From positions 2,294,001 to 2,358,000 of the forward strand of contig CP136534.1 of the NCBI GenBank assembly GCA_051016205.1: a stretch of 64,000 nucleotides of DNA, given 5' to 3'. This document shows positions 25,430-34,083 of the stretch, in pieces. The DNA is from Acuticoccus sp051016205 (GTDB taxonomy: Bacteria; Pseudomonadota; Alphaproteobacteria; Rhizobiales; Amorphaceae). Within the stretch, counting starts at the first letter, position 1. Every line of letters begins with the position of its first letter. The notes beneath the pieces are model-generated. The model searched no databases, was not told the origin of the DNA, and was given only the letters and a program-made list of their open reading frames with translations. Made by a program: the position numbers and the translations under genes.

Positions 25430-26728
25430 ATGCGTCGCTCCAAATTCCTCGTCCTGACCTACGGCACGCGCGGCGATGTGGAGCCATTCATTGCGCTCGG
25501 GCGGGGTCTCGTCGAGCGTGGACACTCGGTCACGCTGTGCACTGCCGAGCGGTTCCGCGCGTTTGTCGAAGGGCACGCTATCTCCTTCGCGCCGTTGTCC
25601 AATGCCTCGCTCGACTTGATCGACACGCGGGATGGAAAGGTGATGCTCGAGGGGGCAGCCGGATGGCTGAGGAGAATCGGTGCCGCCATCCGCCTTGCGC
25701 GCCATTCCGGGCCCATCAACGAAGCGCTGAGCCAGGAAGCATGGACGGTTGCACACTCCGTGCGGCCTAATGTGATCGTGTTCCACCCTAAGCTGATGGC
25801 GGCGCCGCACATCGCCGAGGCGCTCAAAATCCCTGCGGTGATGGGGCTGTTGCAGCCGATAATCGTGCCGACGACAGCGTTTCCGCCATTCGGCATGCCG
25901 CGATTGCCGATCCCCGGATACAATCGGCTCGCCTATCGGCTGGTGACGCTCTCGTATGCGGCGCTCCGCAAATCGATCAACCGGCTTCGGACCGGCACGC
26001 TCGGCCTAGAGCCTGTGCGCCGGAGGCATGACGTTCTGCTGCCGCGCAGCGCAGGCACCATCCCGATCCTCCACGCGGTCAGCCCTGCGGCGATCCAGCG
26101 CCCGGTGGATTGGCCGCCGCACGCGATGATGACCGGTTATTGGTTCTTGCCGCCGGCGGGGGGCTTCGAGCCTCCGTTGGACCTCACGAGATTCATCGAC
26201 GCCGGGCCCGCGCCGGTCTATGTCGGTTTCGGCAGCATGACGGTGGAAGATGCCGGCCGGTTGCTCGCGATCGTTGTGGAGGCGTTGCGCCTCGCCAAGG
26301 TTCGCGGGGTGATCGCAACGGGCTGGGCCGGCCTCGATGCGACGGGGGCCGACGATGTGATGACCATTCCGGCTGTACCGCACGAATGGCTTTTTCCGAA
26401 AATGGCTGCAGTAGTGCACCACGGCGGGGCGGGCACCACCGCGCAGGGGTTCCGCGCGGGTGTTCCTTGCGTCGTTTGCCCCTTCATCGGCGATCAGCCG
26501 GGATGGGCGCGAAGAAGCATTGCGCTGGGCGTCGGGGCTGCGCCGGTCCCACGCCCGAGGCTGACGGCGGAACGTCTGGGACAATCCATCCGGGTCGCGA
26601 CGGCCGATCCGACGCTGCGCCGGAACGCTGAGCGCCTCGCAGCCAAGATCCGCGACGAAGACGGGGTGGCAGTCGCTGCCGAGGCCATCGAAGCGTTCGT
26701 GCGGGCAAGGTCGATGCAACCTCACTAG
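25430..26728 (+). CDS. Glycosyltransferase family 1 (UGT / sterol glucosyltransferase-like)
   Basis: 432 residues of GT-B fold. N-terminal acceptor domain begins FLVLTYGTRGDVEPFIALGR, the GTRGDVxP hallmark of sterol 3-beta-glucosyltransferase and macrolide or rhamnosyl transferase relatives. C-terminal nucleotide-sugar domain has PVYVGFGSMTVEDAGRLLAI, then VPHEWLFPKMAAVVHHGGAG then TTAQGFRAGVPCVVCPFIGD QPGWARR around residues 315-360, the donor-binding HHGGAGTT and GDQ motifs. It transfers a sugar to a lipid or natural-product acceptor in the cytoplasm. Stand-alone gene downstream of an IS481 remnant, with no other biosynthetic gene near, so the acceptor is unknown. Intact. Confidence 0.9.
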   Translation: MRRSKFLVLTYGTRGDVEPFIALGRGLVERGHSVTLCTAERFRAFVEGHAISFAPLSNASLDLIDTRDGKVMLEGAAGWLRRIGAAIRLARHSGPINEALSQEAWTVAHSVRPNVIVFHPKLMAAPHIAEALKIPAVMGLLQPIIVPTTAFPPFGMPRLPIPGYNRLAYRLVTLSYAALRKSINRLRTGTLGLEPVRRRHDVLLPRSAGTIPILHAVSPAAIQRPVDWPPHAMMTGYWFLPPAGGFEPPLDLTRFIDAGPAPVYVGFGSMTVEDAGRLLAIVVEALRLAKVRGVIATGWAGLDATGADDVMTIPAVPHEWLFPKMAAVVHHGGAGTTAQGFRAGVPCVVCPFIGDQPGWARRSIALGVGAAPVPRPRLTAERLGQSIRVATADPTLRRNAERLAAKIRDEDGVAVAAEAIEAFVRARSMQPH

Positions 26729-26845
26729 AGAGCTCCTGGCTTGGAGCGCGGTAGAGCGGGGTAGAGCGCGCCCCAACGCCTGGACGTGATCCCGGCCCCT
26801 TGGGATGAAACCCACATCGCTTCCTGCCCCTCGTGCGGCCCGGGT

Positions 26846-27217
26846 TCACCCGTCGCCGGGAATGTGCCCCATGCGCAGGAGGTTACCGTCGGGATCGACG
26901 ATGGCAAGTTCGCAAACGCCCCACGGTTTGAGTTCCGCTTTGACGAAGCGCGGAATCCCTTTCTCCGGCAGCTCCAACTGGGCGACCCTTTCGGAAAGCG
27001 TGTCGGCGTTGTCGACACGGACGAAGGCGCCGTGCTCCGACGCCGCCGGCTCATGCTCAGTGTGCAGGAAAAAGTGAACCTCAACGTTGTCGCGCTTCAG
27101 AATGAGATAGCCTTCGCGCGAGAATCTCGCGATTTCGACGAAGCCGAGGCTTTCGTAGAAGTCCGCCGTCGCATCGAAATCCCTACTGGGCCAAATTGGG
27201 CAAGCACTTTGAAGCAT
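26846..27217 (-). CDS. VOC-family protein, bleomycin-resistance/glyoxalase-like
   Basis: 123 residues from ATG 27217, the usual size of single-domain bleomycin-binding (BLMT/Ble) and glyoxalase-type proteins. Two beta-alpha-beta-beta-beta halves are visible: IWPSRDFDATADFYESLGFV then GYLILKRDNVEVHFFLHTEH, and AFVRVDNADTLSERVAQLEL then ELAIVDPDGNLLRMGHIPGD. Such proteins bind a drug or an electrophile or use a metal. It lies 147 bp behind the AHSA1 gene in the same direction and may be the last gene of the GST-ArsR-AHSA1 operon. The frame is open upstream to 27334 but without homology. Confidence 0.82.
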   Translation of the reverse strand: MLQSACPIWPSRDFDATADFYESLGFVEIARFSREGYLILKRDNVEVHFFLHTEHEPAASEHGAFVRVDNADTLSERVAQLELPEKGIPRFVKAELKPWGVCELAIVDPDGNLLRMGHIPGDG

Positions 27218-27364
27218 CGTCTCGGCCTCGCGCTGATGGCGCGCAGGATCTCTGCCTGCGCGTAGAAGACTCCCTCCGGCTCTCGCGCGGATGATAGTCG
27301 GTTGCTCGACGGCGCCGGCCCGCCAATTCGCCAAGGGACGTTTGACGCAACGATCGTGGAAGCG

Positions 27365-27865
27365 TCACCGCCCGACGTCAGCGAGGCGCCGCTCTGTCAT
27401 AAGCGCTTGCAGGCTCTGAAGCGAGTAACTCCAGCCCTCGCCAACGCCGGAGCGGCCGGCCGATGTGGCGATGCCTTGATGGCGGACCGTGAGGAGCGTG
27501 CCTGTGTCCACCGGCTCGAACGTCACGGTCACCTCAGACTGCGGGGTCTCTTCACGTTCCCCGTCGACCACCCAGCGTTCGTGCCGCCAGGTGAAGACAA
27601 GACGGCGTTCGGCTTCGACCGTGAGGTATTCTCCGCTAAGCGCGCTTCCGATCCCGCCCACAGTCTCGAAGGTGAAGCGCCAGAGGCCGCCAACACGGAG
27701 GTCAATCTTCGCGTTTACGAGTGTGTTTGGTGCGCGGCCGAACCAGCGTACGATGTCGCCCGGGTGCGTCCAGGCGCGAAACACCCGTGACGGCGGCGCG
27801 TGGATCTCGTTTTGTGCGACCACAGGATCGGTACCTGGCTCGGACTTCAAGAACGGCAGGGTCAT
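27365..27865 (-). CDS. AHSA1/SRPBCC-domain protein
   Basis: 166 residues of the START-like SRPBCC fold: VVAQNEIHAPPSRVFRAWTH, IVRWFGRAPNTLVNAKIDLR, VGGLWRFTFETVGGIGSALS and GEGWSYSLQSLQALM. Start ATG 27865 overlaps the TGA of the ArsR regulator (ATGA). ArsR plus AHSA1 pairs are common in proteobacteria; the AHSA1 partner probably binds a small hydrophobic ligand, but the ligand is not known. Part of a GST-ArsR-AHSA1 operon. Confidence 0.87.
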   Translation of the reverse strand: MTLPFLKSEPGTDPVVAQNEIHAPPSRVFRAWTHPGDIVRWFGRAPNTLVNAKIDLRVGGLWRFTFETVGGIGSALSGEYLTVEAERRLVFTWRHERWVVDGEREETPQSEVTVTFEPVDTGTLLTVRHQGIATSAGRSGVGEGWSYSLQSLQALMTERRLADVGR

Positions 27866-28206
27866 TCGTCTTCCTCCAGGAAACTCGCCAAGTCGCTCAG
27901 CTTCTTGTCCCAGAACGCCTGGTAGGCGATGAGCCACTCGTTGGCCGCCTTGAGCGGCCCTGGGTCGAGGCTGCAGTAGCGCGTGCGGCCGCGCTTGGTG
28001 ACGTGCACGAGACCGGCTTCGGACAGGGTGCGCACGTGCTTGGACACCGCGGTCTGCGACATCTGAAACGGTGTCGCAAGTTCGGAGAGCGTGGTCTCCC
28101 CCTTTGAAAGTCTTGCCAAGATGGCGCGCCGGGTCGTGTCGCCCAGCGCTGCAAAGGTTCGGTCGAGCGTTGCACTCACAGGCACATCCGGTTGCGTGAA
28201 ATCCAT
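27862..28206 (-). CDS. ArsR-family transcriptional regulator
   Basis: 114 residues. Winged helix typical of the metal-free SdpR-like ArsR group: TFAALGDTTRRAILARLSKG, ETTLSELATPFQMSQTAVSK, HVRTLSEAGLVHVTKRGRTR. No ELCV-type cysteine metal site, so it probably does not sense metals. It lies 27 bp behind the GST gene and overlaps the AHSA1 gene by four bases. The two identical palindromes in front of the GST gene are the natural candidate operators, making it an autoregulator of this operon and perhaps of the divergent DUF899 gene. That link is inference. Confidence 0.9.
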   Translation of the reverse strand: MDFTQPDVPVSATLDRTFAALGDTTRRAILARLSKGETTLSELATPFQMSQTAVSKHVRTLSEAGLVHVTKRGRTRYCSLDPGPLKAANEWLIAYQAFWDKKLSDLASFLEEDE

Positions 28207-28233
28207 CAGTCAAGCTTAGCGCAAGAACGCCGC

Positions 28234-28887
28234 TCAGGCCGAGGCCGCGTGACTTATGCGCTCTGATCCATCATCGGTCGCCTCGATAAAGCTGGGGCGC
28301 TCGCGTATGATCGCCTCCCAACGGCGCACGTTTACAAGGTGCGACGGGACGCTCTCGCCGAGAATATCACACACGAAGAGCGCCGCCATGCCGGTGATGT
28401 CGGCAACCGAGAAGCCGTCGGGGGCGAGGAACGGCCGCCCGTCGCTCAGTTCGGCATCGAGCCACGCCCAGCGGTCCGCGAGCCTGCGGTCCAGGCTGTC
28501 AGCGTATTGGGGCACCTGTTCGATCTTGTCCGCGAAGAACTCAAAGCGGTGCAGCGCGCGCTGACCGATGGTGTCAAAGATCTGCTGCTCGGTGCGCCTG
28601 GTCCACATCTCGATCCGCGCTTGCGCGAGGGGCGTAGCGCCGAACAGTGGCGGGCGCGGGTGGAGGCCCTCCAGATAGCGGCAGATCGCGACGCTTTCGG
28701 TGATCCGGGTCCCGTCGCTGAGTTCCAGGACCGGCACCTCGCCCAGTGAGTTGATGGCGAGGAACGCGGGTTTGCGCGCTTCCTTGGAAAGGATGTCGAC
28801 AGCTTGAGTGGGGATCGACACGCCTTTTTCGGCGAGGAAGGCGGATACACGCAGGCCGTTCGGACTGCGGGCGATGTAGAGCTTCAT
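28234..28887 (-). CDS. Glutathione S-transferase
   Basis: 217 residues. N-terminal thioredoxin-like domain with PNGLRVSAFLAEKGV and the cis-Pro motif GEVPVLELSDGTRITESVAI (GSH-binding Glu-Ser pair ES), then an all-helical C-terminal domain with FLAPDGFSVADITGMAALF, the N-capping/hydrophobic staple motif. Catalyses glutathione conjugation or reduction in the cytoplasm. First gene of the GST-ArsR-AHSA1 operon. Two 20-bp palindromes lie 14-72 bp before its start. Confidence 0.9.
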   Translation of the reverse strand: MKLYIARSPNGLRVSAFLAEKGVSIPTQAVDILSKEARKPAFLAINSLGEVPVLELSDGTRITESVAICRYLEGLHPRPPLFGATPLAQARIEMWTRRTEQQIFDTIGQRALHRFEFFADKIEQVPQYADSLDRRLADRWAWLDAELSDGRPFLAPDGFSVADITGMAALFVCDILGESVPSHLVNVRRWEAIIRERPSFIEATDDGSERISHAASA

Positions 28888-28900
28888 GGCACACCTCTTT

Positions 28901-28959
28901 AGTCAACTTGATGGTTGACTTTTCATAGGCACGATGGAAAGTCAACTCATCGGTTGACT
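28901..28959. promoter_or_regulatory. Two AGTCAAC-N6-GTTGACT operators
   Basis: AGTCAACTTGATGGTTGACT at 28901-28920 and AGTCAACTCATCGGTTGACT at 28940-28959. Each has two perfect 7-bp half-sites with a 6-bp spacer; centres are 39 bp apart (close to four helical turns). They lie between the divergent GST gene and the DUF899 gene and would suit a dimeric winged-helix repressor such as the ArsR protein of this operon. Confidence 0.75.
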
Positions 28960-29019
28960 AAAACATACACCCGGCCTTGCGGTCGCGAGTGGATCTTTGG
29001 GGAAACGAGGACAGTCGTT

Positions 29020-29721
29020 ATGAAGAGCTCGAACGTGGCGACGCGCGAGGAGTGGTTGGAGGCTCGGCTCAGGCTTCTTGAGCGCGAGAAAGCGCACACG
29101 CGGCAAAAGGATGAGATCAGCAAGGCTCGACGCGCGCTGCCATGGGTCAAGGTGGATCGCGACTACACGTTCAACACATCGACGAGGCCGCGGAGCCTTG
29201 CCGATCTGTTCGGTTCGCACACCCAGCTCATCGTTTACCATTTCATGTTCGGCCGCGATTGGGAGCAGCCTTGCAAGAGCTGCTCCTTCTGGGCCGACAG
29301 TTTTGAGGGGCTGGCTCCGCATCTGGCGGCGCGGGACACTGCTTTCCTGGCTGTCTCCTCAGCGCCGCTGGGACGGATCGAGGCCTTCAAACGGCGGATG
29401 GGATGGACCTTTGAGTGGGTGTCCTCCCACGACAATACATTCAACAACGACTTTGACGTCGGTTTCGACGACCGGCGCGACGCGAACAGCTCACACGCTT
29501 ACAATTACGGCTCGCTGCCGCAGGCTCCCGCGAACGAGATGCCGGGGACCAGCGTCTTTGCTAAGGATGATGATGGCGAGGTGTACCATACCTATTCAAC
29601 GTATGGCCGTGGTCTCGACGTCACCAACGCGGCTTACGCATACATCGACCTCACGCCGCGGGGCCGACATGAGCCCGAAGGAAACACAATGGCTTGGGTC
29701 CGCTACCATGACGAATACTGA
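29020..29721 (+). CDS. DUF899 family, thioredoxin-like protein
   Basis: 233 residues. DUF899 members have a thioredoxin fold but mostly unknown function. Visible: ATREEWLEARLRLLEREKAH, LPWVKVDRDYTFNT, LIVYHFMFGRDWEQPCKSCS (CxxC at C85/C88), then SFWADSFEGLAPHLAARDTA, VFAKDDDGEVYHTYSTYGRG. The C-terminal AYAYIDLTPRGRHEP is standard. Start ATG 29020. Divergent from the GST-ArsR operon and sharing its operator region, and followed by another GST gene that it nearly overlaps. A redox or detoxification role is likely from context. Confidence 0.88.
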   Translation: MKSSNVATREEWLEARLRLLEREKAHTRQKDEISKARRALPWVKVDRDYTFNTSTRPRSLADLFGSHTQLIVYHFMFGRDWEQPCKSCSFWADSFEGLAPHLAARDTAFLAVSSAPLGRIEAFKRRMGWTFEWVSSHDNTFNNDFDVGFDDRRDANSSHAYNYGSLPQAPANEMPGTSVFAKDDDGEVYHTYSTYGRGLDVTNAAYAYIDLTPRGRHEPEGNTMAWVRYHDEY

Positions 29722-29746
29722 AAGTCACCAAGGGATGGAGAGCGCC

Positions 29747-30385
29747 ATGATGAGCGAGGGCATCGAGCTCTTCGAGTATCCGCCCACCCGTTCCAATCGC
29801 GTGAAGTGGGCGCTCGAGGAGCTGGGGATCGCCTATCGGAGCGTCGTGGTCGATCTCGCCGCCGGAGAACAGAACCGGCCCGATTACCGGTCTATCCAGC
29901 CGCTGGGCTGCGTCCCGGCGATCCGTTCGCCGGTCTACACGCAGTTTGAGTCGGTTGCGATCGTCATGCAGCTTGCCGACGAGCACCCCGACAGAGGCCT
30001 CGCGCCCGCGGAGGGAACGCCGGAACGGGCGGCCTACTACCAATGGTGCGTCTTCGCCGCCGCAGAACTCGATGCTGCGATCATGGCGGTATTTGATAAC
30101 GCGATGCGTCCCCTTGATGCCATGCGACCGCCCGGGCGCCAGCATGATACCGTAGCCGCGGGCTACGGCCGCGCTGCCTTTGGCGACTGTGCGCGTGTGG
30201 TCTCGGCCGCGGTCGCTAAGGGACCGTACATCTTGGGTGAGGCCTTCAGCGGTGCCGACATCGCGGTTGGTCATTCTTGCGACATGGCGAGGCGGACGGG
30301 GCTGATTGACGAGTTCCCCGACCTCAAGACCTATCTGGATCGTCTCGGGGAGCGGCCGGCCCACCGACGAGTGTACACGGGATAG
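29747..30385 (+). CDS. Glutathione S-transferase (second)
   Basis: 212 residues from ATG 29747 with GGAG eight bases before; in-frame ATG codons at 29708 and 29735 are alternatives and would overlap the DUF899 gene. N-terminal domain ELFEYPPTRSNRVKWALEEL (catalytic Ser region S/TRSN), then LGCVPAIRSPVYTQFESVAI with the ES GSH contact. C-terminal domain contains PYILGEAFSGADIAVGHSCD. Probably cotranscribed with DUF899. Intact and not closely similar to the GST at 28234. Confidence 0.88.
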   Translation: MMSEGIELFEYPPTRSNRVKWALEELGIAYRSVVVDLAAGEQNRPDYRSIQPLGCVPAIRSPVYTQFESVAIVMQLADEHPDRGLAPAEGTPERAAYYQWCVFAAAELDAAIMAVFDNAMRPLDAMRPPGRQHDTVAAGYGRAAFGDCARVVSAAVAKGPYILGEAFSGADIAVGHSCDMARRTGLIDEFPDLKTYLDRLGERPAHRRVYTG

Positions 30386-30419
30386 ACTGGTCGGGTTCAG
30401 ACAGCGCGCTTGCCGCTTC

Positions 30420-30770
30420 AATCCCAATACGCGCGCGCCAACGCACAGGAGGCGCCCTCGATCTGCTTGGCCGGCTCCAAGAGCGCACTCTGCCGTTCGG
30501 CATAGAGCGTTTGCATGCGGTGCACATGGTGGGCAACGTGGCCCCCGTCGATGGAGTCGGCGAGGACGGCTTCCTCCAGCAGCGGCCAGTGCCGGTCCGC
30601 CAGCCAACGCGCGCCAAGTATTCGCAAAGATCCAACGTTGCGGCCACGTAGCCGATCCGCAACGCCGGAAGCAACAGCTTGCTGAAACTGCCCATGTAGA
30701 GAAGGCGTTCCTCGGAGGCCAGACCGGGAGAGTAAGGGCCGGCGGCATCGTGTCCTACGGGGCAGACCGC
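30420..30770 (-). pseudogene. MocR-like (GntR/aminotransferase) regulator fragment
   Basis: On the minus strand, SEERLLYMGSFSKLLLPALR then IGYVAATLDL carries the PLP-lysine SFSK motif of the aminotransferase domain of MocR-type regulators. After a frame change, GHVAHHVHRMQTLYAERQSA and LLEPAKQIEG follow. Everything N-terminal of the PLP site is missing. Non-functional remnant. Confidence 0.7.
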
Positions 30771-30794
30771 GCCATACCCGACCCCCCATCGCAC

Positions 30795-31298
30795 TCACAC
30801 GGGCGTGACCGGCCATCTGGAAGCGGCGAGGCTCTGGTGAGAACTGAGCGCAAAGGGGCCCGTACGCTCGGCAGCACCAATCCTGTCGACACGGAACATG
30901 CGAAAGTCATCGCGCAGCTCACACCATGCGATGAGGGTCCAGACCTTGCCCCAGAAGACGAGCCCCAGTGGACAGACGTTTCGGGTCGTCTCGGTACCGG
31001 CCTCATCGGTGTAGTGCAGCGCGAGACGGATCGCGTCGCGGATCGCACAGTCGAGGAGATCGAGCCTGTCCCAGGCGACGTCATCAAGGTCCGGCATCCG
31101 GAAGGCGTGGATCGCCGTGCGGTCTGCGGCTCGGGCGATCTCGGCGGGGACCACCGCAGCGATCTTCGACAGTGCCTCGGAGGCGGCGCGGGCCATCTCG
31201 GCCCCGCCCCAGGCCTCGACAAGCCGTGCGCCGGTGACGAGTGCGGCGATCTCGCCCGGACTGAACATCAGCGGCGGAAAGTCGAAGCCCGGCCGCAT
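30795..31298 (-). pseudogene. YafY-like WYL-domain regulator lacking its HTH
   Basis: 167 residues that start in mid-protein: MRPGFDFPPLMFSPGEIAAL then VTGARLVEAWGGAEMARAAS are the linker and WYL-domain start of HTH_11/WYL (YafY) regulators, followed by AIRDAIRLALHYTDEAG and NVCPLGLVFWGKVWTLIAWC ELRDDFRMFRVDRI. Full-length relatives have about 60 more N-terminal residues with the winged helix. Here the 5' end stops near the promoter of the rhodanese gene. It could still be translated as a ligand-binding stub, but I treat it as truncated. Confidence 0.7.
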
Positions 31299-31365
31299 GA
31301 CGGACCTGCGCATCGTGCCGCAGCCTGCCTGACCGCCCCGAAACACTCCCGGGAAAAAAGAAATT

Positions 31366-32284
31366 ATGACAACCCGAATTCGCACGGCCGCTCTCGCGCT
31401 CGCGCTTTGTGTTCCGCTTTGCGCCGCGCAGGCGAGCGAGTACGCCAATCCTCACCTGATCACCACGGTCGACGAACTGAAGACCGCCCTCATGGAACCG
31501 CCCGCGGACGACGCTGCGACCTCGCTCGTGGTGGTCGATGTGCGCGAACCGGGTGCCTTCCGCAAAGGCCATCTGCCTGGCGCGGTCAACGTGCCCTACA
31601 GCAACCTGACGGATCCGCGCGGTCATTTTGCCGGTGTGCTGAAGTCCGACGGGGTCATCGCTTCGCTTCTGGCCAGAGCCGGCATTGACGCAACATCCGA
31701 GGTGGTGCTTTACGACGATCAGGGCGGATTCCGCGCCGCGCGCCTTTTCTGGCTGATGGAGTACTTCGGCCATCGCGAGGTCAGCATCCTGAACGGCGGC
31801 ATCGACGAGTGGGTTGCCCGCGGCGAGGCGTCGGCGCGCAAGGACAACGACTTCGGCAAGGCGATGGCCCGCGCCGGTAAGCACTTCGGCAAGCGTTTTG
31901 CCATCACCAGGGCGCCCCGCCGCTTCGCCAGCGCCGACTACATCATGGACAAACGCGCCGACGCCGAGACCGTTGTGGTGGATGTACCCCCCGAAAGCGC
32001 GTTTGCGGACGGGCCTATCCCCGTGGGCGCAAAACAGTCCGTGGAAGGGAAACCTTGCCGAGAACGAGACGATGCTGCCGGCAGACGCTTTAAGGGCCCG
32101 TTTTGAGTCCTTCGGCGTCACATCCGACAAGAACGTCGTCATCCACTGTCAGACCGGTGAGGCATCGGCCCACTCCTACTTCGCGCTGCGGCTGATCGGC
32201 TATCCGCGGGTGCGTACCTACCATCGCTCGTGGGCCGAGTGGAGCGCCTCTGACGACCTGCCGAAGGCGACGATCGACAGCTGA
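31366..32284 (+). pseudogene. Exported tandem rhodanese (sulfurtransferase), frameshifted
   Basis: A signal peptide (ALALALCVPLCAAQA) is followed by a first rhodanese domain, VVDVREPGAFRKGHLPGAVN, LYDDQGGFRAARLFWLMEYF and VSILNGGIDEWVARG. The second domain begins VVDVPPESAFADGPIPVG and then changes frame by one base near 32020-32036; the correct continuation is NSPWKGNLAENETMLPADAL, VVIHCQTGEASAHSYFALRL then IGYPRVRTYHRSWAEW. The active-site Cys of the catalytic C-terminal domain lies in HCQTGEAS, downstream of the shift. One extra base in CCCCGTGGGC explains it. Without correction the protein would lack its active site. Confidence 0.8.
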
Positions 32285-32378
32285 CCCCATTTGCGCCCGC
32301 CGCGCCGTCAGCGACGCGCTCGCCCACAAGGCCCGATAGAACCGCCCTCGCCGGCGGCGCAGGGAAAGCATCGCGCCG

Positions 32379-33650
32379 TCAGGCCGTAACCAGCGCGCGC
32401 TCGATCCGGTGATAGCGCGGCTCGCCGTGCAGTCGTGCGATCATCGGCTCTGCAAGCAACCAGCTACCATGCCGAAAACCGTTCTCGACGACGGATTCGA
32501 GCGCGTCGAGCGCCCGATCAACCTCGCCCAGCGCGGCCTCTCCGACCGCCTTGTAGAACTGGAGCACTGAACCTTCGTCCTTGTCGGCCTCGATCGCGGC
32601 TCGAGCGGCGTCGGGCTCGCCCATGAATGCAAGAGTGCCGCCGAGCGAATTAAGGGAGCGCGGCTCGGTCGGATCTGCCGCGAGGCGGTCTGCGATCCGG
32701 GCCCGGCACCGAGCCATGTTCGCCCGCGTGCGGCGGGGGTCATCCGGCGACGCGCGCCCTGCGAGGAAGAGTGCCCGAGGATCGTCAGGCGCGAGGTCGG
32801 CCGCGCGCTCACCCGCGACGACGGCCGCCGGCAGATTTCCCGATGCAAACAGCGTCCTGGCGCAGAGATAGTGGGCTGTCGCGTCGCGCGCGTCGATAGA
32901 GAATGAGCGTGCGAACGCTGTGAGCGCCGCGTCGTGCCGACCGACGGCGCCGAGGGCGAAGCCACGCGCCGCATGCGCGATGGCAAGGTCGGGCCGCAGC
33001 TCCGCTGCCTTGTCGGCGTGCTCCACAGATTGCTTGAGGCTCTGCGTTCGACGGTCACGATAAAGACCTGCGAAACCGAGCACGATGGCGTACTCGGCGT
33101 GCGCCAGCGCGAAACGTGGGGCCCGTTCGATCGCCTCGCGCCTCAACGCCTCCGACCACTCCATCGCGTTCTTGCCGCTGCGCGCCATCGCCTGGCCGGC
33201 CTCCAGGCAAAGGAGGTAGGCGCCGAGGTCGAACGCGTCTCCTTCGGTCTCGCGCGGCGCATGTTCCGATCCAACGTCGCGAAACACCGGCGCGCTGAGA
33301 CGATAGCCGCGCTTGGGGATAGTCTCGATGATCGTCGTCTCGCCCCGGCGGTCGCCGAAGGCGCGGCGCAGCTCGGCAACGGCCTGAGTCAAACTCTCGT
33401 CGCCGACGATGACGTTCGGCCAGACCGCATCGAGGAGCGCCGAGCGAGCGACAACATCGCCCTCCGCCTCCACCAGAACAGCCAACAGCTCGTTCGCGCG
33501 CGGTGACAGCCGGCGGACGACAGCGCCGTCCGTTACCGTTCGCACGTTCGCGTCGACCCGCCAGCGCCCCACGTGGAAGGTGGCTTTGCAAGTTGGATGA
33601 GCGGGTGAGCCGCAGCGCGGTCGCGCAGTGATCGGCCCCTTTTCATTCAT
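32379..33650 (-). CDS. OmpR-type winged-helix regulator with TPR-like C-terminus
   Basis: 423 residues. N-terminal Trans_reg_C winged helix at about 25-118: FHVGRWRVDANVRTVTDGAV, LSPRANELLAVLVEAEGDVV, LLDAVWPNVIVGDESLTQAV and IETIPKRGYRLSAPV. This is the CadC/HilA-type arrangement with no receiver domain and no obvious membrane segment. The rest is TPR-like (HADKAAELRPDLAIAHAARG, RHDAALTAFARSFSIDARDA, AGERAADLAPDDPRALFLAG). Binding of a ligand or protein to the repeats probably controls DNA binding. Target genes unknown; the rhodanese gene converges on it from the other side. Confidence 0.85.
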   Translation of the reverse strand: MNEKGPITARPRCGSPAHPTCKATFHVGRWRVDANVRTVTDGAVVRRLSPRANELLAVLVEAEGDVVARSALLDAVWPNVIVGDESLTQAVAELRRAFGDRRGETTIIETIPKRGYRLSAPVFRDVGSEHAPRETEGDAFDLGAYLLCLEAGQAMARSGKNAMEWSEALRREAIERAPRFALAHAEYAIVLGFAGLYRDRRTQSLKQSVEHADKAAELRPDLAIAHAARGFALGAVGRHDAALTAFARSFSIDARDATAHYLCARTLFASGNLPAAVVAGERAADLAPDDPRALFLAGRASPDDPRRTRANMARCRARIADRLAADPTEPRSLNSLGGTLAFMGEPDAARAAIEADKDEGSVLQFYKAVGEAALGEVDRALDALESVVENGFRHGSWLLAEPMIARLHGEPRYHRIERALVTA

Positions 33651-34083
33651 GAAAATATCCCTTCACTCGACGGCCGTCGCCAGACAGTCGGCCTACTGAC
33701 CCGCGTCCGACCTTGTCCGCCGAGGAGCGAGGTCGCGAGCGTTAAAGAAACCCTGCTGAATATCATCAGTCATGTCTGCATCAACTTGACACCTTTCAAA
33801 GTTTTGTGAAGCAAAATGCAGAGCCATGTCGCGCGATGCGCCCAACGTTCGTGAAGCCGACATGTAGTGGCCACCAACGAGGTCGTCGGTGCCAATTCTT
33901 CCAGAAGCCACGTTCGCCCACGTGGGGAAGTCCACTGGATCCGCGCGGCAAGACCGTTGGAGCAATCGACGGTGCCGGCGGGGATTGACCATCTCTCGCC
34001 GAGCACAGATTCCGGGCCTCGTCCTGTCCTCATCGCCCGTTCGAGAGCTTTGAAAGCGGCCGCTGATTGTGGACGGAACACGA
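33651..34083. other. Stretch without a recognisable gene
   Basis: About 430 bp between two minus-strand genes. No family signature on either strand. A low-complexity open frame on the minus strand continues past the MBL stop but is not supported. Confidence 0.45.

Noticed and set aside
30795..31448. Full-length WYL regulator starting at 31448
   Set aside because: Residues before the WYL linker do not form a winged helix and overlap the rhodanese signal-peptide region on the other strand.
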